This document shows, piece by piece, positions 16,386 to 25,520 of a stretch of 33,760 nt of DNA; position 1 is the stretch's first letter, and the number at the start of each line of letters is the position of its first letter. The notes beneath the pieces were generated by a model, which was not told the origin of the DNA, did no database searches, and saw only the letters and a list, made by a program, of their open reading frames with translations. Origin of the DNA: Pseudomonadota bacterium (GTDB lineage Bacteria; Pseudomonadota; Alphaproteobacteria; Reyranellales; Reyranellaceae); assembly GCA_018240695.1 (NCBI GenBank), contig JAFEFH010000024.1:1-33760 (forward strand). The letters are read 5' to 3'. The position numbers were made by a program, and so were the translations under genes.

Positions 16386-18028
16386 GGCTGCTGCGGCCTC
16401 TTCTCGTTGCCGTGGCCCTGCTGGCCGGGGCGGGCGCCGCGCGCGCCGAGCCGCGGCAGATGGTGGCGGCCGCGCATCCGCTGGCGGTCGAGGCCGGCCT
16501 CGAGGTGCTGGCGCGCGGCGGTACGGCGGTCGATGCCGCCGTCGCGGTGCAGATGATGCTGGGCGTCGTCGAGCCGCAGGCCTCGGGCATCGGGGGCGGT
16601 GGCTTCCTGCTCTATTTCGACGGCGCGACCAGGGCGATCACCGTCTATGACGGCCGCGAAGCCGCGCCCGCCGGCGCCACGCCCACGATGTTCCTGGGCG
16701 CCGACGGCAAGCCCTTGCCGTTCCGCCAGGCCGTGGCCTCGGGCAAGTCGGTCGGCGTTCCCGGTACCGTGGCGCTACTGGAACGGGCGCACAAGGAACA
16801 CGGTACGCTCGCCTGGAACAGCCTGTTCGCGACCTCGATCGACGCGGCGCGTCATGGCTTTCCCGTCTCCTCCCGGCTCGCGGCCTGGCTCGACCAGGTG
16901 AAGGCCTTCGCCGGGGAGCCGGCGGCGCGCGCGACTTTCTTCGATGCCGACGGTGCGCCCAAAAAGCAGGGCGACACGGTCGTCAACGCAGCGCTCGCCG
17001 ACACAATGCAGCGCGTGGCCGACAAGGGCGCGACCGTGCTGCGCGAGGGGCCGCTGGCCGAGGAGATGGTGAGGCGCGTCCAGGCGCATGCGCGGCCGGG
17101 CACGCTGTCGCTTGCCGACCTCGCCGGCTATCGGGTGATCAAACGTGAGGCGCTGTGCGGGCCGTATCGGATCTGGACGATCTGCGGCATGGGCCCGCCC
17201 TCGTCGGGCGGGCTCGCCATCCTCCAGGCGCTGGCCCTTCTCGAACCGTTCGAGCTGTCGCGCGACCAACCCAACGACCTGCGCTCGGTTCATCTGATCG
17301 CCGAGGCGAGCCGGCTCGTCTTCGCCGACCGTGCCCACTATGTCGCCGATCCCGCCTTCGTGCCGGTGCCGGTCGAGAAGCTGCTGGCGCCGGCCTATCT
17401 CGCCGAGCGCCGCACGCTGATCTCGCCCGACCGCAGCATGGGCGTGCAGGGTGCCGTGCCGCCGGGCTATGTCGAGCACGGCACCAGCCACATGACCATC
17501 GTCGACCGGCAGGGCAACGCGGTGAGCTTCACCACCACCATCGAATCGCCGTTCGGGTCGCTGATGATGGTGGGCGGCTTCATCCTGAACAACGAGCTGA
17601 CGGATTTCTCGGCGGTCGCCGAGCGCGACGGCCGGCCGGTGGCCAACCGGGTCGAGCCGGGCAAGCGGCCGCGCTCATCGATGTCGCCCACCTTCGTGCT
17701 GAACAAGGACCGCGAGCTGGTGCTGGCGGTGGGCTCGGCCGGCGGCCAGCGCATCATCGGCGACACGCTCCAGGCCCTGATCGGCATGCTCGACTGGAAC
17801 CTGTCGGCCCAGGCGGCCCTCGACCTGCCGCGGGTCCTCAACATGAACGGGCCGACGGAGCTCGAGGAAAAGGGCGATTTGCCGGCTTTGGCGGAGCGCT
17901 TGCGCGCGCTGGGCCATCAAGTACAAGTCCGCCGACATGAAGGCGGCCTGACGGCCATCCGCCGCGAGGGGGATGGCTGGGGAGGGGGCGCCGATCCGCG
18001 GCGCGACGGCGTCGCCAAAGGCGACTGA
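16382..18028 (+). CDS. ggt: Gamma-glutamyltransferase (glutathione hydrolase), periplasmic
   Basis: 548 residues, beginning with GTG inside the tam stop. The signal peptide is VRLLRPLLVAVALLAGAGAARA, cleaved after ARA. The enzyme is an Ntn-hydrolase that cleaves itself; the new N-terminal Thr is T368 in EHGTSHMTIVD, matching T391 of E. coli Ggt. SGIGGGGFLLYFDG and GPPSSGGLAILQAL form substrate-binding parts. ESPFGS and NNELTDFS follow in the small subunit. It removes gamma-glutamyl groups from glutathione and related peptides in the periplasm. Its length (E. coli about 580) is normal. The nearby peptide ABC genes and amidohydrolase fit with scavenging of the products. Confidence 0.92.
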   Translation: MRLLRPLLVAVALLAGAGAARAEPRQMVAAAHPLAVEAGLEVLARGGTAVDAAVAVQMMLGVVEPQASGIGGGGFLLYFDGATRAITVYDGREAAPAGATPTMFLGADGKPLPFRQAVASGKSVGVPGTVALLERAHKEHGTLAWNSLFATSIDAARHGFPVSSRLAAWLDQVKAFAGEPAARATFFDADGAPKKQGDTVVNAALADTMQRVADKGATVLREGPLAEEMVRRVQAHARPGTLSLADLAGYRVIKREALCGPYRIWTICGMGPPSSGGLAILQALALLEPFELSRDQPNDLRSVHLIAEASRLVFADRAHYVADPAFVPVPVEKLLAPAYLAERRTLISPDRSMGVQGAVPPGYVEHGTSHMTIVDRQGNAVSFTTTIESPFGSLMMVGGFILNNELTDFSAVAERDGRPVANRVEPGKRPRSSMSPTFVLNKDRELVLAVGSAGGQRIIGDTLQALIGMLDWNLSAQAALDLPRVLNMNGPTELEEKGDLPALAERLRALGHQVQVRRHEGGLTAIRREGDGWGGGADPRRDGVAKGD

Positions 18029-18049
18029 GGTCGTCCGAAGGAGACTAGT

Positions 18050-19243
18050 GTGGCCAATAAACTCCCCAGTGTGCTGCTGCGTGCCGGCGAGGATCGTCGT
18101 GTCCGCTCGGGCCATCCCTGGGCCTTCTCCAACGAGATCCTGATGGACGCCGAGACCAAGGCGCTGCCGGCCGGGTCGCTGGCGCTGCTGCGCGCGCCCG
18201 GCGGCGAGCAGCTGGGCGTGGTCACCTTCAACCCACATTCGCTGATCGCCGCGCGCCTGCTGACCTCCAATCCCGAGGCCACCATCGATGCGTTGTTCCT
18301 CGGCCGGCGGATCGCCCAGGCCGTGGCGCTGCGCGACCGGCTGGTGGGCGTACCGTATTGCCGGCTGATCCATGCCGAGGCCGACGGATTGCCCGGCGTG
18401 ATCGTCGACCGCTTCGGCGACGCGCTGGTGGTCCAGGTCAACTGCGCGGGCATGGATGCGCTGACGCCGGTGCTGCTGGAGGCGCTCGAGGCCGAGCTGT
18501 CGCCAAAGACCATCGTGCTGAAGAACGACTCGCCGGTGCGCGAGCTCGAGGGTCTGAAGCGCGAGGTCACGGTCGCCAAGGGCGATGCCGACGGCACGGT
18601 CGAGCTGATCGAGAACGGAGCGAAGTTCGTGGCCGATCTGTCGGGCGGCCAGAAGACCGGATGGTTCTACGACCAGCGCGACAACCGCCGCTTCATGGCG
18701 CGCTTCGCCAGGGACGCCAACGTGCTCGACGTCTATTGCTATAGCGGCGGCTTCGGCGTGCTGGCGGCCAAGGAAAGCGCGAAAGCCGTGACCTGCATCG
18801 ACCGCTCCGCCGCCGCGCTCGACTCGGCGCGCGCCGCGGCGAAGCTGAACGGCGTCGAAGGCATCATGACCTTCGAGAAGAGCGAGGCGTTCGACGCGCT
18901 CGAGAAGCTGAACGGCACGCATGCGCGCAAGTTCGGCGTCGTGATCTGCGACCCGCCGGCCTTCGTGAAGAGCCGCAAGGATCTCAAGACCGGCGCCCAG
19001 GGTTATCGCAAGCTGGTGCGGCTGGCCGCGCCGCTGGTGGCGCGTGGCGGCTTCTTCTTCGTGGCGTCGTGCTCGCATCTGGTCGATGCGCCGGTCTTCG
19101 CCGACCAGGTGCGGCGCGGCCTGCGCGATGCGCAGCGCAACGGCCGCATCCTGCGCACGTCCGGCGCCGCGCTCGATCATCCGGTGCATCCCAGCCTGCC
19201 CGAGACGGCGTATCTCAAGGCGCTGACCTTGCAGCTCGACTGA
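18050..19243 (+). CDS. Class I rRNA large-subunit cytosine methyltransferase, RlmI-like
   Basis: 397 residues from a GTG at 18050 with AAGGAG upstream at about 18037-18042. An N-terminal PUA-like domain (1-75; VLLRAGEDRRVRSGHPWAFSNEI) is followed by a middle domain (80-190) and a Rossmann methyltransferase domain. The last has NVLDVYCYSGGFGVLAAKESA as SAM site, VTCID, and VICDPPAFVKSRKDL as the catalytic DPPxF motif. This order is that of RlmI (YccW), which makes m5C1962 in 23S rRNA; the family has several specificities, so the exact base is inferred. The ggt stop is 21 nt upstream and the next gene begins 2 nt after its stop. Confidence 0.87.
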   Translation: MANKLPSVLLRAGEDRRVRSGHPWAFSNEILMDAETKALPAGSLALLRAPGGEQLGVVTFNPHSLIAARLLTSNPEATIDALFLGRRIAQAVALRDRLVGVPYCRLIHAEADGLPGVIVDRFGDALVVQVNCAGMDALTPVLLEALEAELSPKTIVLKNDSPVRELEGLKREVTVAKGDADGTVELIENGAKFVADLSGGQKTGWFYDQRDNRRFMARFARDANVLDVYCYSGGFGVLAAKESAKAVTCIDRSAAALDSARAAAKLNGVEGIMTFEKSEAFDALEKLNGTHARKFGVVICDPPAFVKSRKDLKTGAQGYRKLVRLAAPLVARGGFFFVASCSHLVDAPVFADQVRRGLRDAQRNGRILRTSGAALDHPVHPSLPETAYLKALTLQLD

Positions 19244-19245
19244 CC

Positions 19246-20274
19246 ATGCTGAAGCCCGGCCCGCGCAACCTCATCACCGACGTCGACGGCATCCTGGTCG
19301 GCAATGCCGGGGACCAGCGCCTGCGCTCGGGGGTGAGCGTGGTGATGTGCGATCCGCCGTCGGTCGCCTCGGTCGACGTGCGCGGCGGCGCGCCGGGCAC
19401 GCGCGAGACCGATCTCCTCGACCCGGCGTGTCGCGTCGACCGCATCGACGCGATCTGCCTGTCGGGCGGTTCGGCCTATGGATTGTCGGCCGCCGATGGC
19501 GTGATGCGCTGGATGCGCGAGCGCGGCCGGGGCGTGGCGATCGCCGACATCGTCGTGCCGATCGTGCCGTCGGCCATCCTGTTCGACCTGCTGAACGGCG
19601 GCGACAAGAACTGGGATTGGCCGCCTTATCCGCAGCTTGCCTACGATGCCTGCGGCGGGGCCGCGCACGACTTCGCGCTGGGCAATATCGGCGCGGGACT
19701 CGGCGCCAAGGCGGGCAATCTCAAGGGCGGGCTGGGCAGCGCCTCGGCCGTCGATCCGGAGACCGGCCTCCAGGTCGGTGCGCTGGTCGCGGTCAATGCG
19801 CGCGGCTACACGACCATGGGCGGCCAACCGCAATTCTGGGCCTGGGCGCTGGAACAAGACGGTGAATTCGGCGGCCTGCCGCCGCCGTCGCGCGGTCTTG
19901 GCTTGGGCGTGCCGCACGACCGCGCCGATCTCAGCCACGATCCCGCCAACGCCGCCCGCAGCGACCCGCGCGCCAATACCACGATCGCCGTGGTCGCGAC
20001 CAATGCCCGCCTCGACAAGGCCTCGGCGCAGCGGCTCGCGGTGATGGCGCAGGACGGGCTCGCCCGCTCGATCCGGCCCGTGCACACGCCGCAGGACGGC
20101 GACACGGTGTTCGCCGTGGCGACCGGCCGGCACGATCTCGACATCGACCCACTGGCGCTGGCCGAACTCGGCACCCTGGCTGCGGACTGTCTGGCCCGCG
20201 CGGTGGCGCGCGGCGTTTACAACGCCGCCACCCTCGGGGCGGCGCGCGGCTGGCGGGACGCGTTCGGCCGCTGA
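19246..20274 (+). CDS. P1-family (S58) self-processing amidohydrolase, NylC/DmpA-like
   Basis: 342 residues. LITDVDGILVGNA at the start, ICLSGGSAYGLSAADGVMRWM, and GNIGAGLGAKAGNLKGGLGSAS are the hallmarks of the DmpA/BapA/NylC Ntn-type family. These enzymes cut themselves, and the new N-terminal residue is the nucleophile. Here the site reads RANTTIAVVATN, with N244/T245, like the Asn-Thr site of NylC (nylon oligomer hydrolase) rather than the Gly-Ser of DmpA. Predicted chains are about 244 and 98 residues. The family acts on small amides, beta-peptides or N-terminal residues. There is no signal peptide. It lies 2 nt after the methyltransferase stop. Confidence 0.87.
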   Translation: MLKPGPRNLITDVDGILVGNAGDQRLRSGVSVVMCDPPSVASVDVRGGAPGTRETDLLDPACRVDRIDAICLSGGSAYGLSAADGVMRWMRERGRGVAIADIVVPIVPSAILFDLLNGGDKNWDWPPYPQLAYDACGGAAHDFALGNIGAGLGAKAGNLKGGLGSASAVDPETGLQVGALVAVNARGYTTMGGQPQFWAWALEQDGEFGGLPPPSRGLGLGVPHDRADLSHDPANAARSDPRANTTIAVVATNARLDKASAQRLAVMAQDGLARSIRPVHTPQDGDTVFAVATGRHDLDIDPLALAELGTLAADCLARAVARGVYNAATLGAARGWRDAFGR

Positions 20275-20306
20275 TAGACTGCCGCCGTCAGGACGGAGGA
20301 CATTCA

Positions 20307-21806
20307 GTGGAAGCTCTTCATCGCCGTCGTCTTCTCGGCGCCGCGGGCGCGGTGGCGACGGTCGGCCTGTTCGGCCCCGACGTGTGGGCGCAGGCGAAGG
20401 ATCGGCTGGTGATCGGCATGTCGCTCGAGCCGCCGGTGCTGGACCCGACCAAGAACGCCGCCGCCGCGATCCGCGAATTGACTTGTCCCAGCGTCTACGA
20501 GAGTCTCGGCCGCATCGACCGGACGGGCGCGGTCGGGCCGGGCCTCGCCGCGAGCTGGACGGTCTCGACCGACGGCAAGGAATATACGTTCAAGCTGCGC
20601 AGCGGCGTGAAGTTCCACGACGGCGAGGCGCTCGACGCCTCGGTGGTGAAGTTCTCGCTCGACCGGCTGTTTGCCCCCGGCTCCACGGTGCCCGCCAAGT
20701 CGCTCTACACCGACATCGGGAAGGTCGAGGCGGTCGATTCGACGACGGTCAAGATCACGCTGAAGTCGCCGAACTCGTACCTGCTCTACAATCTCTCGCT
20801 CGGCGACGCCGGCATCATGCATCCAAAATCGGCGGCCACGAACGACAAGCATCCGGTCGGCACCGGTCCGTTCGTGTTCCAGGGACGCAAGGAAGGCGAC
20901 TCGGTGAGCTTCGCCAAGTTCTCGGGCTATCGCGATGCTGCCGCGATCAAGCTCAACAGCGTGATCTTCAAGGTGGTGAAGGATCCGTCGGCGCAGGTGA
21001 ACGCGCTGCTGGCCGGCGACGTCGACACGTTCCCGGGCTTCCAGGCGCCCGAACTGGTCGCGCGCCTCAGGAAGGACGCGCGCTTCGCCGTGGTCGTCGG
21101 CACCACCGAGGGCGAAGTCATTCTCGCGACCAACAACGGCAAGAAGCCGTTCAACGACCTCAAAGTGCGCCAGGCGATGGCGCACGCGATCAACCGCAAG
21201 GACCTGATCGAGGCGGAGTCGGGATTCGGCACGCCGATCGGCAGCCACTTCCCGCCGCACAACAAGGCGTATATTGACCTCACCGGCACCTATCCGTTCG
21301 ACATCGCCAAGGGCAAGGCGCTGCTGGCCGAGGCAGGCTATCCCAACGGCTTCGACGCCAGCCTGAAGCTGCCGCCGGTCGGCTACGCCCAGCGCGCGGG
21401 CGAGGTGCTGGCCAGCCAGCTCGGCAAGATCGGCATCAAGGTCGCGATCACCCAGCTCCAGTGGCCGCAGTGGCTCTCCGAGGTGTTCAAGGAACACAAT
21501 TACGACCTCACGGTCGTGGCCCATACGGAGGCCAACGACCTCGATCGCTATGCGCGCGACGGCTACTACTGGAACTACAACTCGCCGGCGTTCAAGGCCA
21601 AGTGGCGCGAGGTCGTCGAGGCGACCGACTTCGCCAGGCGCGACGAGCTCCTGAAGGAGTGCCAGCGCATCATCGCCCGCGACGCGGTCAACGGCTTTCT
21701 CTACCAGCTCGCCAAGATCGGCGTGTGGAAGAAGGAGCTGGTGGGCATGTGGGAGAATTCGCCGACGCCGTCGGTCGATCTCACCGGCGTGCACTGGAAG
21801 GCGTGA
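20307..21806 (+). CDS. ABC transporter substrate-binding protein, peptide/nickel (SBP_bac_5) type
   Basis: 499 residues from a GTG with GGAGG at about 20295-20299. HRRRLLGAAGAVATVGLFGPDVWAQ is a Tat-like signal with cleavage after WAQ. VLDPTKN...CPSVYESLGRID and LRSGVKFHDGEALDASVVKFSLDRL are typical of family-5 binding proteins (DppA/GsiB/OppA). VRQAMAHAINRKDLI follows. It would capture peptides, glutathione or similar cargo in the periplasm. A TAGACT box at 20275-20280 may be its -10 element. It overlaps the first permease gene by GTGA. The substrate is not known. Confidence 0.9.
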   Translation: MEALHRRRLLGAAGAVATVGLFGPDVWAQAKDRLVIGMSLEPPVLDPTKNAAAAIRELTCPSVYESLGRIDRTGAVGPGLAASWTVSTDGKEYTFKLRSGVKFHDGEALDASVVKFSLDRLFAPGSTVPAKSLYTDIGKVEAVDSTTVKITLKSPNSYLLYNLSLGDAGIMHPKSAATNDKHPVGTGPFVFQGRKEGDSVSFAKFSGYRDAAAIKLNSVIFKVVKDPSAQVNALLAGDVDTFPGFQAPELVARLRKDARFAVVVGTTEGEVILATNNGKKPFNDLKVRQAMAHAINRKDLIEAESGFGTPIGSHFPPHNKAYIDLTGTYPFDIAKGKALLAEAGYPNGFDASLKLPPVGYAQRAGEVLASQLGKIGIKVAITQLQWPQWLSEVFKEHNYDLTVVAHTEANDLDRYARDGYYWNYNSPAFKAKWREVVEATDFARRDELLKECQRIIARDAVNGFLYQLAKIGVWKKELVGMWENSPTPSVDLTGVHWKA

Positions 21807-22750
21807 TCGAGTTCCTGTCCCGTCGGCTGGTCGCGGCGCTGGTCACCCTGGTGCTCGCGACCGTCGTCGTCTTCGCGGTCGTCGAGGTGCTGCCGGGCGA
21901 TCCCGCTTTGGTCATGCTGGGCACCGATGCGCGGCCCGATACGCTGGCGGCGCTGCGCGCCCAATACGGTTTCGACCAGCCGCTGTCGGTGCGCTACTTC
22001 CATTGGATCGGCGGGTTGCTGCGCTTCGATCTCGGCGCGAGCCATGCCTATGGCACGCCGGTGGCCAAGCTGATCGGCGACCGGCTGGCAGTCACCTTGC
22101 CGCTCGCCGGTCTGGCGCTCGGCTGGGCGCTGCTGGTCGCGGTGCCGCTCGGTGTCTTCGCGGCCTGGCGGCACGGCAGGGCGAGCGACTGGGGCGTGAG
22201 GGGCTTCACGCAGATCGGCATCTCGATTCCCAATTTCTGGTTCGGCATCGTGCTGGTGCTGATCTTCGCCGTGACCTGGCAGATCTTTCCCGCCGGCGGC
22301 TTTCCCGGCTGGGCCCAGGACGCGCCGCGCTCGCTCCTGTCGCTGGTCTTGCCGGCGGTCGCCTTGTCGTTGAGCGAGATCGCGATCCTGACGCGCGTGA
22401 CGCGCTCAGCCCTGCTCGACACGCTGCGCGAGGACTATGTGCGGACCGCGCGGGCCAAGGGCGCATCGGAGGGCCGGGTGCTGTTCGGGCACGCGTTGCG
22501 CAATGCGTTGATCCCGGTGACCACGGTCGCCGGCCTGATCGCGGGCTTCCTGGTGGCGGGCGCCGTCATCATCGAAAGCGTCTTCCGGCTGCCCGGCGTG
22601 GGCCAGCTCGTCTACGACTCGATCAACAACCGCGATCTCGCGGTGATCAAGAACGTCGTGATCCTGTTCACGATCCTCGTGCTGGCGGTAAACCTGCTGG
22701 TCGACCTCGCTTATGCGCTGCTCGACCCGCGGCCGCGCGTGACAGCATGA
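21803..22750 (+). CDS. ABC transporter permease, DppB/GsiC type
   Basis: 315 residues starting with a GTG that overlaps the binding-protein stop. The N-terminal membrane helix with VEVLPGDPA is typical of DppB proteins, and about six hydrophobic segments follow. The EAA loop that meets the ATPase is REDYVRTARAKGASEGRVLFGHALRNALIP (about 206-237). FRLPGVGQLVYDSINNRD and the ending YALLDPRPR match the family. It forms the inner-membrane channel with the next gene product, which overlaps by ATGA. Confidence 0.92.
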   Translation: MIEFLSRRLVAALVTLVLATVVVFAVVEVLPGDPALVMLGTDARPDTLAALRAQYGFDQPLSVRYFHWIGGLLRFDLGASHAYGTPVAKLIGDRLAVTLPLAGLALGWALLVAVPLGVFAAWRHGRASDWGVRGFTQIGISIPNFWFGIVLVLIFAVTWQIFPAGGFPGWAQDAPRSLLSLVLPAVALSLSEIAILTRVTRSALLDTLREDYVRTARAKGASEGRVLFGHALRNALIPVTTVAGLIAGFLVAGAVIIESVFRLPGVGQLVYDSINNRDLAVIKNVVILFTILVLAVNLLVDLAYALLDPRPRVTA

Positions 22751-23589
22751 ACGGGTTCGGCGCACGTGCGGCCCGGCACATCGGATTCCAGGTGGGCGTG
22801 GTGCTGCTCGCGCTGTTCGTCGGCACGGCGTTGCTATCGCTGGTCTGGACGCCCTATGCGGTCGATGCCTTGCAGATGCGCTCGAAGCTCCTGCCGGCGT
22901 CGGCGGAGCATCTGTTGGGCACCGACCATCTGGGCCGCGACGTGCTCTCGCGCATCATGGTCGGTGCGCGCACCTCGCTGGCCGTGGGCCTGATCGCGGT
23001 GGGACTCGGCATGTCGGTCGGCGTGGCGCTCGGTGCCTGGGCCGCCGCGCGCGGTGGCTGGGTTGACGAGATGTTGTCGCGCGCCTCGGATCTGGTCTTC
23101 GCGTTCCCCGCGGTGCTGATCGCTATCCTGATCACCTCGGTGCTGGGCGCCAGCGCGGGCAATGCCATCCTGGCGATCGCGATCTTCAATGTGCCGGTAT
23201 TCGCGCGGGTCACGCGCGGAGCGGCGCTGGCCATGTGGAGCCGCGATTTCGTGCGGGCTGCCGTGGCGCTCGGCCGTGCGCCGGTCGGCATCACCCTGCG
23301 GCACGTGCTGCCCAACATCGCGAGCGTGCTGATCGTGCAGGCGACCATCCAGTTCGCGGTGGCGATCCTCGCCGAGGCGGGCCTTTCATATCTCGGTCTC
23401 GGCGCGCAGCCGCCCACGCCGTCGTGGGGTGGTATGCTGCGCGATGCGCAGACCTACATCTTCCAAGCACCCGAATTGGCGATCTGGCCGGGTCTTGCCA
23501 TCGCTATGGCCGTTCTCGGCCTCAACATGTTGGGGGACGGGCTGCGCGACCTGCTCGATCCTCGACTGCGTCTTCTCCGCGTCGGCTGA
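22747..23589 (+). CDS. ABC transporter permease, DppC/GsiD type
   Basis: 280 residues. HLLGTDHLGRDVLSRIMVGARTSL (about 56-79) is the diagnostic N-terminal motif of DppC permeases. The EAA loop is SRDFVRAAVALGRAPVGITLRHVLPN (about 163-188), and EAGLSYLGLGAQPPTPSWGGML lies near the end. The ending DGLRDLLDPRLR is also typical. It pairs with the DppB-like protein. The usual next genes, one or two DppD/DppF ATPases, are absent; tamA starts 44 nt downstream. The ATPase must come from elsewhere or the system is incomplete. Confidence 0.92.
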   Translation: MNGFGARAARHIGFQVGVVLLALFVGTALLSLVWTPYAVDALQMRSKLLPASAEHLLGTDHLGRDVLSRIMVGARTSLAVGLIAVGLGMSVGVALGAWAAARGGWVDEMLSRASDLVFAFPAVLIAILITSVLGASAGNAILAIAIFNVPVFARVTRGAALAMWSRDFVRAAVALGRAPVGITLRHVLPNIASVLIVQATIQFAVAILAEAGLSYLGLGAQPPTPSWGGMLRDAQTYIFQAPELAIWPGLAIAMAVLGLNMLGDGLRDLLDPRLRLLRVG

Positions 23590-23621
23590 CGCATCCAACG
23601 GATGTTTCGAGCGTTGTCCTT

Positions 23622-23627
23622 CATAGT
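23622..23627 (+). promoter_or_regulatory. Candidate -10 box for a near-leaderless tamA transcript
   Basis: CATAGT ends 7 nt before the tamA ATG at 23634, the same geometry as the TATAGT box at 7603. I see no Shine-Dalgarno in the last 12 nt and no clear -35. Support is weak. Confidence 0.3.
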
Positions 23628-23633
23628 GTTGCC

Positions 23634-25520
23634 ATGTTCGCCGGCCTAACAACGTCTATCGTGCAACGGCGAATCCGACCCTCGTGGCGCGGCCGCCTCG
23701 CGGCCGCCCTGACCCTCGCCGTCCTCGTGACCGGCGATGCGTATGCCCGCACGGCCGACATCGCGCTGACCGTCATCGGCGACGACCGCATGACCGAAGA
23801 GCTGAAAACCCTGGCGAAGAATCTCGACAAGGACGAGCCCTTGTCGGGCGACGGGCTGTCGCTGCTCCAGGCGGCCCAGGCCCGGCGCGCGCGCATGGTC
23901 TCGGCGTTGCGCTCGCGCGGCTTCTACGATTCGCGAGTGATCGCGACGGTGGCGGGCCAGCCGATCGAGGATGCCGCCGCCCTCGATGCGATCGATGCCA
24001 AGCCGGAGGCCGAAAAGATCGACTTCGTGTTCAACGTCGCGACGGGCCCCGTCTATCGCGTGAAGTCGATCGACATCGACGGCCCGCCCTCGGTGGTGGG
24101 CTATCCCGCGCTCGACCGCGGCAAGCTCGGCCTGCTGACCGATCAGCCCGCCGATGCGGCCGTCATCCTGGCGACCGAGAACCAGATCCTCGACCAGGTG
24201 CGCCAGCACGGCTACGCCCTGGCGGAGATGCCGCGCCGCGAGGTGGTGATCGATCACGCCACGCGCGAGGCGCATGTCACGTACCACGTCGCGCCCGGCC
24301 CGGCGGCCACGATGGGACGGGTGACTTTTACCGGCACCGAGAAGGTCAACACGACCTACCTCCAGAAGCGCGTGCCGTTCAAGGAAGGCGAGCCCTACAC
24401 GCCGGACAAGGTGACGGCGATGCGTGACCGGCTGACCGGACTTGGAGTCTTCAGCGCCGTCCGCATCAAGCCCGCGCAGCAGCTCAACGCCCAGGGCGAG
24501 CTGCCGTTCGAGGTCGAGGTCAAGGACCGCCTGCCGCGCACCATCGGCTTCGGCGTCAGCTACGAGACGATCCTCGGCGTCGGCGTCAACGCCTATTGGC
24601 AGCATCGCAACCTGTTCGGCGAGGCGGAGAACCTGAAGCTGACCGCCGAGGTCAACCACATCGGCGAGGGCGCGTTCCCGGCCGATCTCGGCTATTCGTT
24701 CAAGGCGGAGTTCCTCAAGCCCGATTGGTGGCTGTCGGGGCAGGACGCGACAGCCTCGGCCCAGGCATTGCGCGAAGTGCTGCCGGCCTACACGCGCGAA
24801 GCGGCACTGCTGGGCGTGGGCCTCAATCGCGCGTTCAGCCCGCATCTGCGCGCCTCGGCCGGCCTGACGGCGGAGATTTCGCAGATCCTGAAGTACGGTG
24901 TCACCAACTACTACAGGCTCGTCGGCATCCCCCTGTCCGCCACGCTCAACTACGCCGACAGCGATACCGATGCGACCAAGGGCTACAAGCTCGTGGGCAA
25001 CATCACGCCCTACGCCGACCTGAACCACGACAACAACCTGTTCGCGATCCTGAAGATCGTCGGCACGACCTACCTGAATGTGAGTGGCGATGGCCGCAGC
25101 GTGATCGCCGCCCGTGCCGCCTTCGGCTCGATCCCCGGCGGCACCAATGCCTTCATCCCGCCGGACAAGCTCTTCTATGCCGGCGGCGGCGGTTCGGTGC
25201 GCGGCTTCACTTATCAGAGCGCGGGGCCACGCGACGCCTATAACAACCCGCTGGGGGGCGCGAGCCTGGTCGAGGGCAGCGTCGAGTTCCGCCAGCGCAT
25301 CGGCAAGTCGTTCGGCGTCGTGGCGTTCGTCGATGCCGGCAGCGCCTATCTCACGACGCTGCCCAATTTCGGCGAGAACATGCCGCGCCTCGGCGCCGGT
25401 CTCGGGGCGCGCTACTACACGGGCTTCGGCCCGGCGCGACTCGATCTCGGCATCCCGCTCAACAAGCGCGACGGCGACGCCCCGTTCGGCGTCTACGTCA
25501 GCCTGGGCCAGGCGTTCTGA
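23634..25520 (+). CDS. tamA: Outer-membrane assembly factor TamA (Omp85 family)
   Basis: 628 residues. A signal peptide (basic RRIRPSWRGR, then LAAALTLAVLVTGDAYA) precedes the mature protein at about residue 36. POTRA-like domains follow to about residue 280, including VYRVKSIDIDG and MGRVTFTGTEKVNTTYLQKRV. The C-terminal half is a 16-strand Omp85 barrel with the FYAGGGGSVRGF motif, whose VRGF tetrad is diagnostic. It ends in Phe (YVSLGQAF) as outer-membrane barrels do. TamA works with TamB to place proteins or lipids in the outer membrane. It is a little longer than E. coli TamA (577). tamB begins inside its stop codon. Confidence 0.92.
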   Translation: MFAGLTTSIVQRRIRPSWRGRLAAALTLAVLVTGDAYARTADIALTVIGDDRMTEELKTLAKNLDKDEPLSGDGLSLLQAAQARRARMVSALRSRGFYDSRVIATVAGQPIEDAAALDAIDAKPEAEKIDFVFNVATGPVYRVKSIDIDGPPSVVGYPALDRGKLGLLTDQPADAAVILATENQILDQVRQHGYALAEMPRREVVIDHATREAHVTYHVAPGPAATMGRVTFTGTEKVNTTYLQKRVPFKEGEPYTPDKVTAMRDRLTGLGVFSAVRIKPAQQLNAQGELPFEVEVKDRLPRTIGFGVSYETILGVGVNAYWQHRNLFGEAENLKLTAEVNHIGEGAFPADLGYSFKAEFLKPDWWLSGQDATASAQALREVLPAYTREAALLGVGLNRAFSPHLRASAGLTAEISQILKYGVTNYYRLVGIPLSATLNYADSDTDATKGYKLVGNITPYADLNHDNNLFAILKIVGTTYLNVSGDGRSVIAARAAFGSIPGGTNAFIPPDKLFYAGGGGSVRGFTYQSAGPRDAYNNPLGGASLVEGSVEFRQRIGKSFGVVAFVDAGSAYLTTLPNFGENMPRLGAGLGARYYTGFGPARLDLGIPLNKRDGDAPFGVYVSLGQAF

